64,000 bases of DNA from JANQOH01 sp965201115 (GCA_965201115.1 OZ241745.1:1488001-1552000), one strand, 5' to 3'. Counted from the stretch's first letter, positions 26,239 to 37,300 are shown. Numbers and translations are program-made. Notes: generated by a model not told the origin, from the letters alone.

Positions 26239-27102
26239 TCAAGCCGAGTCGCCGCGCAGGCGCCCGATGACGAAATCGAGCTGTTCGAGCGAGCCGTAGG
26301 CGATGCGCACATGCCCCGATTCGCCGGCGTCGTGGATGGCGACGGCAAGGCCGAGCGCGGCGCCGAGCTCGTCCTCGAGTTTGGCGACGTCGGCGCTCTT
26401 TCCGCGCCGCCGCGCGCGCGATGCGGCGGCTTCGCTTTCGCGGCGCACCAGCCGCTCGGTCTGGCGGACGTTGAGGCCGCCCGACACGACCTTGCGCGCC
26501 AGCCCCTCGATGCCGGCGGCGTCCCCGGCGCCGAGAAGGGCGCGCGCATGGCCGGCGGTGAGTGCGCCGTCGTCGAGCAGCGCGCGCACCGGGCCGGGCA
26601 GGCCGAGAAGGCGCAGCGTATTGGCGATATGGCTGCGGCTCTTGCCGACAATGCCCGCGAGCGTCTCCTGCGTTCCGCCGAACTCGTCGATCAGCCGGCG
26701 ATAGCCCTCGGCTTCCTCGAGCGGGCCGAGGTTTTCGCGCTGGACGTTCTCGATGATGGCGATCTCGAGCGCCTCGCGGTCGTCGAGCGGTTTGACGACG
26801 ACCGGGATTTCGTGGCGTTGGGCGCGCTGCGCCGCTCGCCAGCGCCGCTCGCCGGCGACGATCTCGAAACGCGACGAATCCTCGGGGTGCGGCCGCACAA
26901 GGATGGGCTGCACGACGCCGCGCTGGCGGATCGATTCGGCGAGCGAATCGAGCTCGGCCTCGTCGAACCGGCGGCGCGGCTGGAACGGACCGGGCGCCAC
27001 GTTGGCGATCGGCACAAGGAGCGCGCCCCGGTCCCGCGCCGCCGCCGGCTCGCCGAGCAGCGCGTCGAGCCCGCGCCCGAGCCTGCGGTCGCGCGCGCTC
27101 AT
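26239..27102 (-). CDS. parB: chromosome-partitioning protein ParB
   Basis: ParB binds parS sites near the origin, spreads as a CTP-dependent clamp and guides origin segregation with ParA. The 287-residue protein has RLGRGLDALLGE at the N-terminus, the CTP-binding GVVQPILVRP and AGERRWRAAQ (box II), ENVQRENLGPLEEAEGY and the helix-turn-helix KSRSHIANTLRLLGLP. The ATG overlaps the parA stop by ATGA. Two parS sites lie at 28489 and 31854. Confidence 0.97.
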   Translation of the reverse strand: MSARDRRLGRGLDALLGEPAAARDRGALLVPIANVAPGPFQPRRRFDEAELDSLAESIRQRGVVQPILVRPHPEDSSRFEIVAGERRWRAAQRAQRHEIPVVVKPLDDREALEIAIIENVQRENLGPLEEAEGYRRLIDEFGGTQETLAGIVGKSRSHIANTLRLLGLPGPVRALLDDGALTAGHARALLGAGDAAGIEGLARKVVSGGLNVRQTERLVRRESEAAASRARRRGKSADVAKLEDELGAALGLAVAIHDAGESGHVRIAYGSLEQLDFVIGRLRGDSA

Positions 27103-27929
27103 GCGCCGCCGGCCGCGGCGGCGCGGCGCCGCTCGCCCGCCGTCTCGCGATGGAGAAGCTCGCGCACAAGCGCGATATAGGCGCGCGAACCCGCGCAGCG
27201 GAAATCGTAGAGCAGAACGGGCTTTCCGTGCGACGGCGCTTCCGACACCCGGACATTGCGCGGGATTGTCGTCTCGAACACCTTGTCGCCGAGATATTTG
27301 CGCACGTCCACCGCCACCTGCTCCGAAAGGTTGTTGCGCCGGTCGAACATGGTCAGCAGCACGCCTTCCAGCGCAAGCGCGGGGTTCGGCCCGCCGCGGA
27401 TGCGCTCGATGGCGCCGAGTATCTGGCTCAGCCCTTCGAGCGGGAAAAACTCGCATTGCAGGGGTATCAGGACCGTTGCGGCGGCGACCAGCCCGTTCAA
27501 CGTCAGCAGCCCCATGCCCGGCGGGCAGTCTATGAACACATAATCGTAGCGCCCCGGAAGGCGGGCCAAGGCGCGGCGCAGGCGATGCACGCGGTCGGCG
27601 TCGCGCAGGAGCTCGAGTTCGATTCCGGCGAGATCGGCCTCGGCGGGCACGAGCGACAACCCCGGCACGGCGGTGGCGACGACGGCGTCTTCCGGCGTTT
27701 CCAATCCCATCAGCAGGTCGTACGTCGTGCGTTCGCGGGCCGCGGGATGGATGCCCAAGCCGGTGCTGGCGTTGCCCTGGGGGTCGAGATCGATAAGCAG
27801 GGCGCGCTTTCTTATCGCCGCCAACGCGGTGGCGAGGTTGATCGCGGTCGTGGTCTTGCCGACGCCGCCCTTTTGGTTGGCGACGGCAATCACGCGGCCG
27901 CGCGCGTTGGTTTCACCGTTTGCCGACAC
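27099..27929 (-). CDS. parA: chromosome-partitioning ATPase ParA
   Basis: The 276-residue protein has the deviant Walker A QKGGVGKTT (residues 19-27), LIDLDPQGNASTGLG, FIDCPPG and the DNA-binding end typical of chromosomal ParA. ParA dimers on the nucleoid pull ParB-parS complexes apart. It overlaps rsmG by 17 bp and parB by 4 bp, giving one transcription unit with mnmG and rsmG. Confidence 0.97.
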   Translation of the reverse strand: MSANGETNARGRVIAVANQKGGVGKTTTAINLATALAAIRKRALLIDLDPQGNASTGLGIHPAARERTTYDLLMGLETPEDAVVATAVPGLSLVPAEADLAGIELELLRDADRVHRLRRALARLPGRYDYVFIDCPPGMGLLTLNGLVAAATVLIPLQCEFFPLEGLSQILGAIERIRGGPNPALALEGVLLTMFDRRNNLSEQVAVDVRKYLGDKVFETTIPRNVRVSEAPSHGKPVLLYDFRCAGSRAYIALVRELLHRETAGERRRAAAAGGA

Positions 27930-28548
27930 GTTCGAATGTCTCGATTGTCAGGATTACGCCGTCCGGATCGCTGAGGCTTGGATGCCTGCGATGGGCGAAT
28001 ATCCATTCTTGCCGCGCGTCGGTCAATTCCGCTTCGACGCGCCGGCCTTTCGGGAAGATCGCGCGTCCGCCATCGGCAACGAGGGGCCGCGCGTGGCCCA
28101 GGAGTTTTCGCAGCGGCGCGCATGCGCGGGCGGTCGCCGCCGGCGCCGGCGGCACGGGGCGCGACTCGATGCGGGCGCGATGGACGCGCGCGGGCGCGCC
28201 GGTTTCGCGAATCGCCGCATTGAGAAATGCGGCTTTGCGGCGGTTGCTTTCGATCAGATCCACGCTTGCGCCGCGGGAGTCGAGAACCAGCGCGAGTACG
28301 AGGCCGGGGAAGCCGGCGCCGCTTCCGAGATCGACGACGCGCCTGGCGGTCTCGGGGACAAGGGCCGCGAGTTGCGCGCTGTCGAGAGCGTGGCGGCGCC
28401 AAGGATCGTCGAGCTCGCGCGGCCCGACCAGGTTCATGCGTTTCCGCCACAGCCGGAGCAGGTCGAGAAAGGCGGCGATTCGCTCGGTTGTTTCATGTGA
28501 AACATCGGCGATCCGCGCGAATTCCGCGGCCCCGAGCGGCGTGGTCAC
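27913..28548 (-). CDS. rsmG: 16S rRNA (guanine527-N7)-methyltransferase
   Basis: The 211-residue protein has the RsmG signature WRRHALDSAQLAAL, SAM-binding VVDLGSGAGFPGL and LIESNRRKAAFL. It methylates N7 of G527 in 16S rRNA. GTG 28548 overlaps the mnmG stop (GTGA) and gives the expected N-terminus. The conserved VSHET segment is encoded by a parS site. Confidence 0.95.
   Translation of the reverse strand: MTTPLGAAEFARIADVSHETTERIAAFLDLLRLWRKRMNLVGPRELDDPWRRHALDSAQLAALVPETARRVVDLGSGAGFPGLVLALVLDSRGASVDLIESNRRKAAFLNAAIRETGAPARVHRARIESRPVPPAPAATARACAPLRKLLGHARPLVADGGRAIFPKGRRVEAELTDARQEWIFAHRRHPSLSDPDGVILTIETFERVGKR
28489..28504. promoter_or_regulatory. parS centromere site inside rsmG
   Basis: TGTTTCATGTGAAACA differs by one base from the common parS consensus with a central CG, and is the exact reverse complement of the site at 31854. 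It lies within rsmG, two genes from parB. ParB is expected to load here. Confidence 0.9.
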
Positions 28549-30416
28549 GCCGCGCGCGCCCGCGCGCCGCGCCGCAAATGCCCCATGAGCGCCGCTATCG
28601 CCGCGGGCGTGACGCCCGGAACGCGCGCCGCGGCCGCCAGCGTCGAAGGCCGCGCCTCCGCCAGTTTCTCCCGCGCCTCCGACGACAAGCCGGGGATCGC
28701 GCCGAAATCCAGCGAATCGGGAACGGCCAGCGCCGCTTCGCGGCGGAACGCCGCGATTTCGGCGCGCTGGCGCTCCAGATACACCGCATAAGCGCAGTCG
28801 ATTTCGATCTGCCGCGCCGCTTCCGGGGGGCACGCCGCAAGCTCGGGCCAAAGCCGCGCGGCGACGGCGAAATCCGCGCCCGGAAGCGCCAGCAGCTCCA
28901 GCCCGTTTCGCACGCGCCCGTCGGCGCGCACGGCGAGCCCGGCCCGTTTCGCCTCCGCGGGCGCCGCGCGCCGCGCCGCCAGGACGCGCCGCGCGCTCTC
29001 GATGGCGCCGCGTTTGGCGCGCCAGCGCCGCTCGCGCTCGGGCTCCACGCAGCCGAGCGCCGCGCCCAGGCCGGTCAGCCGCAAATCCGCATTGTCGGGC
29101 CGCAGGCTGAGGCGATACTCCGAGCGCGCGGTGAACAGGCGATAGGGTTCGCGCGTGCCGAGCGTCGTGAGATCGTCGATCATCGTGCCGATCATCGCGG
29201 TCGCGCGATCGAGCACGAAGGGCGCGCCGCCTCCGGCCGCGCGGGCGGCGTTTATCCCCGCGACAATTCCCTGCCCGGCGGCCTCCTCGTATCCCGTGGT
29301 GCCGTTGATCTGGCCGGCAAAGTACAACCCCGGCGCGCGCAGGGTTTCGAGCGTCGGACGCAGCTCGCGCGGATCCACGAAATCGTACTCGATGGCGTAA
29401 CCGGGCCGGAGAATTCGCGCGTTTTCCAGCCCCGGAATCGTCGCGATCAGCGCCGCTTGCGCCTCGTGCGGCAGCGAGGTCGAGATCCCGTTGGGATATA
29501 CCGTGTCGTCGTCGAGACCCTCGGGCTCAAGGAAGATGCGGTGGCGGTCGCGTTCGGCGAACCGCACAACCTTGTCCTCGATCGACGGGCAATAGCGCGG
29601 CCCGCGTCCGTCGATGGCGCCGGAGAACATCGGCGCGCGATGCAGATTCGCGCGCACAACGGCGTGCGTCGCGGGGGTCGTGTAGGTAACGTGACAGACC
29701 GTCTGGGGCGTGTCGATCGAATCGGTAAGCCATGAAAAGGGGCGCGGCGGGGAATCGCCGCGCTGTTCTTCCAGCGCCGCCCAGTCGATGGTGCGGCCGT
29801 CCAGGCGCGGCGGCGTGCCGGTCTTCAGCCGTCCGACGCGGAAACCGAGGCCGGCGATGGTTTCGGCCAGCGCCACGGCGGGCGCCTCGCCGACGCGGCC
29901 CCCGGCCCGGTTGCGCTCGCCGACATGAATGCGCCCGCGCAGGAACGTACCGCTGGTGACGATAATCGCGGCGGCGGAGAACTCCCGCCCGTCTTCGCAA
30001 ACGACGCCGCGCGCGCGCCCGTCCACGCCGAACGAAAGGCCGCCGACCGCCGCCTTTCGAAGCGCGGGGTTCGCCTGCCCGGCGATCATGTCGGCGATGG
30101 CGCGCCGATAGAGCTTGCGGTCGGCTTGGCAGCGCGGCCCGCGCACCGCCGGCCCCTTGCGCCGGTTGAGCTCGCGAAACTGTATGCCCGCCCGGTCGGC
30201 CGCGCGCGCCATCAGCCCGCCGAGCGCATCGACCTCGCGCACCACGGTCCCCTTGGCGATACCGCCGATGGCGGGATTGCAGGACATGACGCCCACCGTA
30301 TCCGGGTCGTGCGTAAGCAGCAGCGTCCGCGCCCCCATCCGCGCCGCCGCCGCCGCCGCCTCGCACCCCGCATGCCCCCCGCCGACTACGATGACGTCGT
30401 AACGGCTCGCCTTCAT
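28545..30416 (-). CDS. mnmG: tRNA uridine 5-carboxymethylaminomethyl modification enzyme MnmG
   Basis: With MnmE this FAD enzyme installs cmnm5U at wobble position 34 of certain tRNAs. The 623-residue protein has FAD-binding VVGGGHAGCEAA (10-21), MSCNPAIGGIAKG, RLKTGTPPRLDG and INGTTGYEEAAGQGIVAG. ATG 30416 (MKASRYDVIVVGG) has GGGAG upstream; the frame is open a further 51 codons, without the family signature. It starts the mnmG-rsmG-parA-parB unit. Its partner mnmE is 1.5 kb upstream, separated by a two-gene insert. Confidence 0.97.
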   Translation of the reverse strand: MKASRYDVIVVGGGHAGCEAAAAAARMGARTLLLTHDPDTVGVMSCNPAIGGIAKGTVVREVDALGGLMARAADRAGIQFRELNRRKGPAVRGPRCQADRKLYRRAIADMIAGQANPALRKAAVGGLSFGVDGRARGVVCEDGREFSAAAIIVTSGTFLRGRIHVGERNRAGGRVGEAPAVALAETIAGLGFRVGRLKTGTPPRLDGRTIDWAALEEQRGDSPPRPFSWLTDSIDTPQTVCHVTYTTPATHAVVRANLHRAPMFSGAIDGRGPRYCPSIEDKVVRFAERDRHRIFLEPEGLDDDTVYPNGISTSLPHEAQAALIATIPGLENARILRPGYAIEYDFVDPRELRPTLETLRAPGLYFAGQINGTTGYEEAAGQGIVAGINAARAAGGGAPFVLDRATAMIGTMIDDLTTLGTREPYRLFTARSEYRLSLRPDNADLRLTGLGAALGCVEPERERRWRAKRGAIESARRVLAARRAAPAEAKRAGLAVRADGRVRNGLELLALPGADFAVAARLWPELAACPPEAARQIEIDCAYAVYLERQRAEIAAFRREAALAVPDSLDFGAIPGLSSEAREKLAEARPSTLAAAARVPGVTPAAIAALMGHLRRGARARAA

Positions 30417-30450
30417 GGTTCCCGGCTCCCGCAGTTTATCGTTCTTCAAC

Positions 30451-30479
30451 CGTATCGTACCCTTCCGACCGCGGGTCAA
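30451..30479 (-). promoter_or_regulatory. possible promoter of the mnmG-parB unit
   Basis: On the minus strand TTGACC (30479-30474) is followed after 17 bases by GATACG (30456-30451), 35 bases before the mnmG ATG. It lies just after the Ntn-hydrolase stop. A promoter here would keep the core genes expressed independently of the inserted cassette. Confidence 0.4.
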
Positions 30480-30483
30480 TACG

Positions 30484-31263
30484 TCAGTCTCTACGCACGA
30501 GAGACGGCGGCGCGCTCGGGCGCGCTCCGTCGCTTCCGAATATTTCATCTCGACAAGCGCGCATTGCATCCTTGAAAGTTACAATAAGTTCATCGTGGAT
30601 ATCGAGATCCTGTTCTTCAAGTTCATGGACTCTCCAATTTCCGTTGCCGGCAGGCGTAACGGTACATATGTCGATACCGTACCCGACTCCTTCCGAGCGT
30701 TGATCGATATTCAGATGGATCGTCCAGTACGCGGCAAAGACAGCCTCCAGCAATTCCGGAAGTTGTCCGCGTTCGGGCCAGAGCACGTCCCAAATAAATC
30801 GTAGAAAAGGATCTGCGTTACCTTTCCCTGAGCCGATCGCAATGTACGGAAGGTCTTCGGTCAGGCAGTACATGGAACCGTTCCAATCGATGCTGCACAA
30901 CCGCATTCCGTCGGCAAAGGGAATACCTGCCAACGAGGAATTATACAGAGTATTCTCCGCGCCGTCGATCGCATGCCTCGCCTTGGTCGCGAAATCGATA
31001 TCGGGAAGAATCAGATTTCTGACGGCTTGTTCGATTGCAGGCACGGCGTCCCGGTACGGAATCGATTTCCATTCTTCACGATGCCGGGCAACCAGATTTC
31101 CGATCTTTTGCGCGTGGGCGACGGATCCGCTTGTCGCTACCGCGACATCGCGTCCCACCGTGGCGATTTTCGCGGTCGGAACGCCCACGCTCCCATCGGT
31201 AACCTGTCGGTCAGCTCCAATTACGGCGCCATCGCGAGCCAGTACGCCGACGAGAATCGTCAT
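30484..31263 (-). CDS. proteasome-beta-like Ntn hydrolase
   Basis: The 259-residue protein begins MTILVGVLARDGAVIGADRQ. After Met removal the threonine is residue 1, an Asp is at 17 and a Lys at 31, close to the Thr1/Asp17/Lys33 triad of proteasome beta subunits and HslV. A GSGKGNADPFL-like turn occurs around residue 145. It is longer than HslV (about 175) and lacks an HslU partner here. The gene overlaps the upstream winged-helix gene by ATGA and is less GC-rich than its neighbours. Probably a self-compartmentalising or stand-alone peptidase; substrate unknown. Confidence 0.75.
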   Translation of the reverse strand: MTILVGVLARDGAVIGADRQVTDGSVGVPTAKIATVGRDVAVATSGSVAHAQKIGNLVARHREEWKSIPYRDAVPAIEQAVRNLILPDIDFATKARHAIDGAENTLYNSSLAGIPFADGMRLCSIDWNGSMYCLTEDLPYIAIGSGKGNADPFLRFIWDVLWPERGQLPELLEAVFAAYWTIHLNIDQRSEGVGYGIDICTVTPAGNGNWRVHELEEQDLDIHDELIVTFKDAMRACRDEIFGSDGARPSAPPSLVRRD

Positions 31264-31697
31264 GGCTTTCTGAATACGCTATTCACGGCATAATCGGGAT
31301 ACGCCGCATAAACGCTGCGGATCAGATCGGAAAAGGATCGCTCCTTAACCCAATGGACCAACCGAGTCAAATAGTCGCGAAGACCGCTATCTTCGCGTTC
31401 TTGCAGTTCACGGGCCTTTTCCCGACCGGGCCGGGTAATAAAGTAACGGCGCACGCGCCGGCGCCGGGGCCACTCCCGGCGAACGAACTCTCGATCTTCC
31501 AGATACTCGAGATCGCGGTATATCGTCGAATCGAACGGACCGTAGGCGTAAGGCGTGAACGAATAGAATTCGCCCCCGAGCTCGTCCCTCGCCTCCTGGC
31601 CGAAGAGAAACATGGTTTTCTGTATTTGTACCGGCGTCATTGCGTCGTCGGGCGAGTCCAACAGCGCATATAACAACCACCGCCTGCGAGTCAACAC
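31260..31697 (-). CDS. winged-helix-like protein paired with the Ntn hydrolase
   Basis: This 145-residue protein reads RRWLLYALLDSP, TPVQIQKTMFLFGQE, FTPYAYGPFDSTIYRDLEYLE and REFVRREWPRRRRVRRYFITR. That is a winged-helix arrangement, and the pattern also recalls the Panacea/SocA-like (DUF4065) fold. Start GTG 31697 has GGAGGG eight bases upstream. It overlaps the next gene by 4 bp, so the two are made together. It could be a regulator or an antitoxin/adaptor for the hydrolase; this is inference. Confidence 0.65.
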   Translation of the reverse strand: MLTRRRWLLYALLDSPDDAMTPVQIQKTMFLFGQEARDELGGEFYSFTPYAYGPFDSTIYRDLEYLEDREFVRREWPRRRRVRRYFITRPGREKARELQEREDSGLRDYLTRLVHWVKERSFSDLIRSVYAAYPDYAVNSVFRKP

Positions 31698-31853
31698 CGG
31701 GATATCCCTCCGCGAATATCGATCGACTATGCGCCGCCTCCGCCATTAGCGCGCGGCGGCGCGGCGCCATGAGTGTCAAGTATTCGAGTATACGCCCCGC
31801 GGGCCGCGAATCAACGCCGATAATGCGCCGATCCGACGCTGGCCCGTCGTAAT

Positions 31854-31869
31854 TGTTTCACATGAAACA
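31854..31869. promoter_or_regulatory. parS centromere site downstream of mnmE
   Basis: TGTTTCACATGAAACA is the reverse complement of the site at 28489. It begins 3 bp after the mnmE stop on the minus strand, in the gap before the winged-helix gene. With the first site it brackets a 3.4-kb segment containing mnmG and the inserted cassette. Confidence 0.88.
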
Positions 31870-31872
31870 CCG

Positions 31873-33225
31873 CTACTTGCCGATGCAGAAGCCGGCGAAG
31901 ATAGCGTCGAGCACGTCTTCGACGTCGACGCGGCCCATGATGCGGCCCAAGGCGCGGGCGGCGGCGCGGAGGTCTTCGGCGGCAAGCTCCGGCGCGCGCG
32001 CTTCGGCGAAGCGGGCGAGCGCAAAGGCGCATTGTTCCAGCGCGTTGCGGTGGCGGGCGCGGGTGAGCGGCGGGGCGCCGCCGGGCGCCGCGGCGCCAAG
32101 ATCGGCGGCGAGAACGCGCTCCAACCGGTCGAAACCGGCGCCGGTCAGGCACGATACGGCGAGCGCCGGCCGCCCCCCGACGCAATCGGGAAGCGCCGCT
32201 GCCGCGCGCGGCGGCAGAAGGTCGCATTTGTTCAGCACAACAAAGCTTTCCGCGCCCAGGCCGACAATGTCCGCGGCTCGTTCCGCAGCGCCCGCGCCGG
32301 GCCACTCGGCGGCGTCGAACACGGCGAGGACGCGGTCGGCGGCGCGGGCGCGGCGTTCGGCGCGGCGCACGCCCTCCCGCTCCACCGCGTCGTCCGCCGC
32401 GCGCAGGCCCGCCGTATCCACAACCGTGACCGGCGCGCCGCCCAGGTCGAGCGCGACCTCGATCGTATCGCGCGTCGTTCCCGGCGCGGCGCTCACGATC
32501 GCCGCGTCGCGCCGCGCCAGCCGATTGACGAGGCTGGACTTGCCGGCGTTGGGCGGCCCGACGACCGCCACTTCGGCGCCGGCGCGCAAGCGTTCGCCCC
32601 GCGCGCCGTCGGCGAGGTGCGCGGCGATGGCGCGCGCCACTTCGGCGGCGTCCCCGCGCGCGCCGTCCATCAGGCCGCCGGGCAGGTCTTCGTCGGCGAA
32701 ATCGAGCGACGTCTCCACCAATGCGAGCGCCTGCACCAGCGTCTCGCGCCAGCCGTCGTAGAGCGCGCCGAGCGCGCCGTCGAGCTGCCGCAGCGCCTGG
32801 CGCGCTTGCGCCGCGGTTTGCGCCGCGACGAGATCGGCCAGCCCCTCGGCCGCCGTCAGGTCGAGCTTGCCGTTGACGAAGGCGCGGCGCGAAAACTCCC
32901 CCGGCTCCGCCATACGCAGGCCGGGCAGGCGGCCGAGCGCGCCGAGCACGCCATCGACCACGGCGCGCCCGCCGTGGCAGTGCAACTCCGCTACATCCTC
33001 GCCGGTGAAGCTTGCCGGGCCGGGAAACCGCAATACGAGCGCGCGGTCCAGCGTCTCTCCGTCGGCGCCCCGCAGCACGGCGAGCGCGGCGCGGCGCGGC
33101 GGCGGCAGGCGCCCCGCGAGCGCCCGCAGCGCCGCGCCCGCTTCGGCGCCGGATATGCGGATAACCGCGACGCCCGCCGGTCCGGCGCCCGACGACAGCG
33201 CGAAGATCGTGTCGCCCGCGCTCAA
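31873..33225 (-). CDS. mnmE: tRNA modification GTPase MnmE
   Basis: The 450-residue protein has an N-terminal tetrahydrofolate-binding domain (DTIFALSSGAGPAGVAVIRISG, LPGLRMAEPGEFSRRAF). The G domain has VVGPPNAGKSSLVN, PGTTRDTIE, DTAGL and NKCD, and the catalytic end is FCIGK. Start TTG 33225 forms a TTGA overlap with the ferredoxin stop and fits the family N-terminus; translation probably depends on the upstream gene. An upstream in-frame ATG would give 33 unlikely residues inside the ferredoxin gene. Confidence 0.95.
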   Translation of the reverse strand: MSAGDTIFALSSGAGPAGVAVIRISGAEAGAALRALAGRLPPPRRAALAVLRGADGETLDRALVLRFPGPASFTGEDVAELHCHGGRAVVDGVLGALGRLPGLRMAEPGEFSRRAFVNGKLDLTAAEGLADLVAAQTAAQARQALRQLDGALGALYDGWRETLVQALALVETSLDFADEDLPGGLMDGARGDAAEVARAIAAHLADGARGERLRAGAEVAVVGPPNAGKSSLVNRLARRDAAIVSAAPGTTRDTIEVALDLGGAPVTVVDTAGLRAADDAVEREGVRRAERRARAADRVLAVFDAAEWPGAGAAERAADIVGLGAESFVVLNKCDLLPPRAAAALPDCVGGRPALAVSCLTGAGFDRLERVLAADLGAAAPGGAPPLTRARHRNALEQCAFALARFAEARAPELAAEDLRAAARALGRIMGRVDVEDVLDAIFAGFCIGK

Positions 33226-33560
33226 TCGCCGCGGCGCAGCCTCAGCCGCTCGACCGGCTTCCCGCCCGCCACGTGGCTTTCGAGCACCGCATCGACGTCT
33301 TCGCGCGTTGCGCAGCGGTACCACACGCCGTCCGGGTACACGACCACGGTGGGGCCGAGTTCGCAGCGGTCGAGGCAGCCGGAGGCGTTGATGCGCACGC
33401 CTTCGAGACCCATCTTTTTGGCCTTGGCCTTCATGTAGTTGCGCAGCACGGTTCCGCCGCGCGCGTCGCAGCAGCCGCGCGGATCGCTCGCGTCGCGTAC
33501 ATTGGTGCAGCAGAAGACATGCATGCGGTAGTACGGCGCGAAATCGTTATCGGCGGCCAC
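33222..33560 (-). CDS. thioredoxin-like [2Fe-2S] ferredoxin
   Basis: This 112-residue protein has MHVFCCTN, PRGCCDARGG and ASGCLDRCELGPTVVVYPDGVWY, the cysteine pattern of thioredoxin-fold 2Fe-2S ferredoxins. GTG 33560 is chosen because GAGGGA lies five bases upstream and the family usually has a short PYYR-x-HVF lead. Its electron partner is unknown. It overlaps mnmE by 4 bp. Confidence 0.88.
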   Translation of the reverse strand: MAADNDFAPYYRMHVFCCTNVRDASDPRGCCDARGGTVLRNYMKAKAKKMGLEGVRINASGCLDRCELGPTVVVYPDGVWYRCATREDVDAVLESHVAGGKPVERLRLRRGD

Positions 33561-33669
33561 GGCTTCCCTCGCACGGTCGGTCGACTGTAAGATAGGCGCG
33601 CATTGTAGCCCGAAACGCGGGCCGCGCAAACCGGCGGGCGGTTCGCCGCCGCGGCCGACGGGAGGCCCG

Positions 33670-35690
<2,021 letters not shown>

Positions 35691-35694
<4 letters not shown>

Positions 35695-36212
35695 GCGGCG
35701 ATACGCGCGCGATCATCGTCGGGACGCCCGTCGGCGCGCTCCGCGTCGCCGCCCGGAACGACGCCATAACCCACATTTCTTGGTGCGACGGCCCCGCGCC
35801 GGCGGCGGAGGGCCGCGCCCGCGACGGCGTGCTGGCGGAAGCGCGGGCGCAGCTCGAGGCGTGGTTCGCCGGCGCGATCGACCGGTTCTCGCTGCCGCTT
35901 GCGCCCGGCGGGACCGAGTTCCAGCGCCGCGTGTGGCGCGCGCTGGCCGCAATCCCCTATGGCGAAACCCGCACATACGGCGAGATCGCCGCGGCGGCGC
36001 ACAGCGTCGCGCGCGCCGTCGGCGGCGCCTGCGGCGCCAACCCGATACCCATTGTCGTTCCCTGCCACCGCGTCGTGTCCGCCGGAGGCCGCCTCGGCGG
36101 CTGGAGCGGTGGCGGCGGCCTCGAAACCAAGCGCCGCCTGCTCGCGTTCGAATCCGGGCAAGCCGCGCGCCGCCCGTGTCCAACCGACCCCGCCACAGGA
36201 GCAAGCACATGA
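35691..36212 (+). CDS. ogt: methylated-DNA--protein-cysteine S-methyltransferase
   Basis: This suicide DNA-repair protein takes the alkyl group from O6-alkylguanine. The 173-residue protein has FQRRVWRALAAIPYGETRTYGEIA (recognition helix region), GGACGANPIPIVVPCHRVV with acceptor Cys125, and GGWSGGGGLETKRRLLAFE. Both ends overlap neighbours by 4 bp, so it is translated as part of a yyaL-ogt-qor unit. Confidence 0.95.
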
Positions 36213-37189
36213 AATGCCACGCGATCCGCGCCTACGAGACCGGCGGCCCCGAGGTCATGCGATGGGAGGAGGTCGAAGTCGGCGCGCCCGGCGCCGGCCA
36301 AATCCGCATCCGCCACGGCGCCGTCGGCCTGAACTACATCGACACCTATCACCGCACCGGCCTGTATCCCATCGGCGAGCGCCCCTTCACGCCGGGGCTG
36401 GAAGGCGCCGGAACGGTGGAGGCCGTCGGCGACGGCGTGGCGGACCTCGCGCCGGGCGACCGCGTCGCCTACGCCGCGCCGCCGATGGGCGCCTATGCCG
36501 AGGCGCGCCTCATGACGGCCGCCAATGTCGTCAAGATCCCCGATTCGATCGGCGACGAAACGGCCGCCGCGATGATGCTGAAGGGCATGACGGTCGAATA
36601 TCTCCTGCGCCGCACATACGCCGTGAAGCCCGGCGACACGATCCTCTTCCACGCCGCCGCCGGCGGCGTCGGGCTTATCGCATGCCAGTGGGCGAAAGCC
36701 ATCGGCGCCACCGTGATCGGAACCGTCGGCAGCGACGAGAAAGCCGATCTCGCCCGCGCCCACGGATGCGATCGCCCGGTCGTCTATACGCGCGAGAACT
36801 TCGTCGAGCGCGTAAAAGAGATCACCGGCGGCAAGGGCGTCCCGGTCGTGTACGATTCCGTGGGCCGGACCACGTTCACGGACTCGCTGGATTGCCTTGC
36901 GCCGCGCGGCCTTCTGGCGGCGTTCGGGCAGTCCTCGGGTCCGGTGGAGCCCTTCGACCCCGGCCTTCTGGCGGCCAAGGGTTCGCTCTATCTCACGCGC
37001 CCGTCGCTGATGGCATACAACGCCTCGCGCCCCGAACTGGTCGCCAGCGCCGGCGCGCTTTTCGACATGGTTGCGTCCGGCAAGGTGAAGATCGAGATTA
37101 ACGCGCGCTACCCCCTCGGCGACGCGGTGGCCGCGCATCGCGACCTGGAGGGCCGCAAGACCACCGGCTCCACCGTCTTCACCGTGTAG
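36209..37189 (+). CDS. qor: NADPH:quinone oxidoreductase, zeta-crystallin type
   Basis: The 326-residue medium-chain reductase has GLNYIDTYHRTGLYP, GLEGAGTVEAVGDGV, the nucleotide-binding FHAAAGGVGLIACQWAKAIGA and the C-terminal EGRKTTGSTVFTV typical of QOR. It lacks the structural zinc cysteines of alcohol dehydrogenases. It reduces quinones with NADPH. ATGA overlap with ogt. Confidence 0.92.
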   Translation: MKCHAIRAYETGGPEVMRWEEVEVGAPGAGQIRIRHGAVGLNYIDTYHRTGLYPIGERPFTPGLEGAGTVEAVGDGVADLAPGDRVAYAAPPMGAYAEARLMTAANVVKIPDSIGDETAAAMMLKGMTVEYLLRRTYAVKPGDTILFHAAAGGVGLIACQWAKAIGATVIGTVGSDEKADLARAHGCDRPVVYTRENFVERVKEITGGKGVPVVYDSVGRTTFTDSLDCLAPRGLLAAFGQSSGPVEPFDPGLLAAKGSLYLTRPSLMAYNASRPELVASAGALFDMVASGKVKIEINARYPLGDAVAAHRDLEGRKTTGSTVFTV

Positions 37190-37240
37190 AAGGGGCATTG
37201 CGCGCCCGCATATGTCCGGCGCCGCCGTCCGTCGCCGCGC

Positions 37241-37269
37241 TTGACGGACCGCGCGCGTATGCGTATGGT
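37241..37269 (+). promoter_or_regulatory. sigma70-like promoter for the excalibur-domain gene
   Basis: TTGACG (37241-37246), a 17-base spacer and TATGGT (37264-37269) lie 31 bases before the ATG at 37301. Confidence 0.55.
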
Positions 37270-37300
37270 CGCGGGCAAGCCGATAAACGGAGGATATCCC

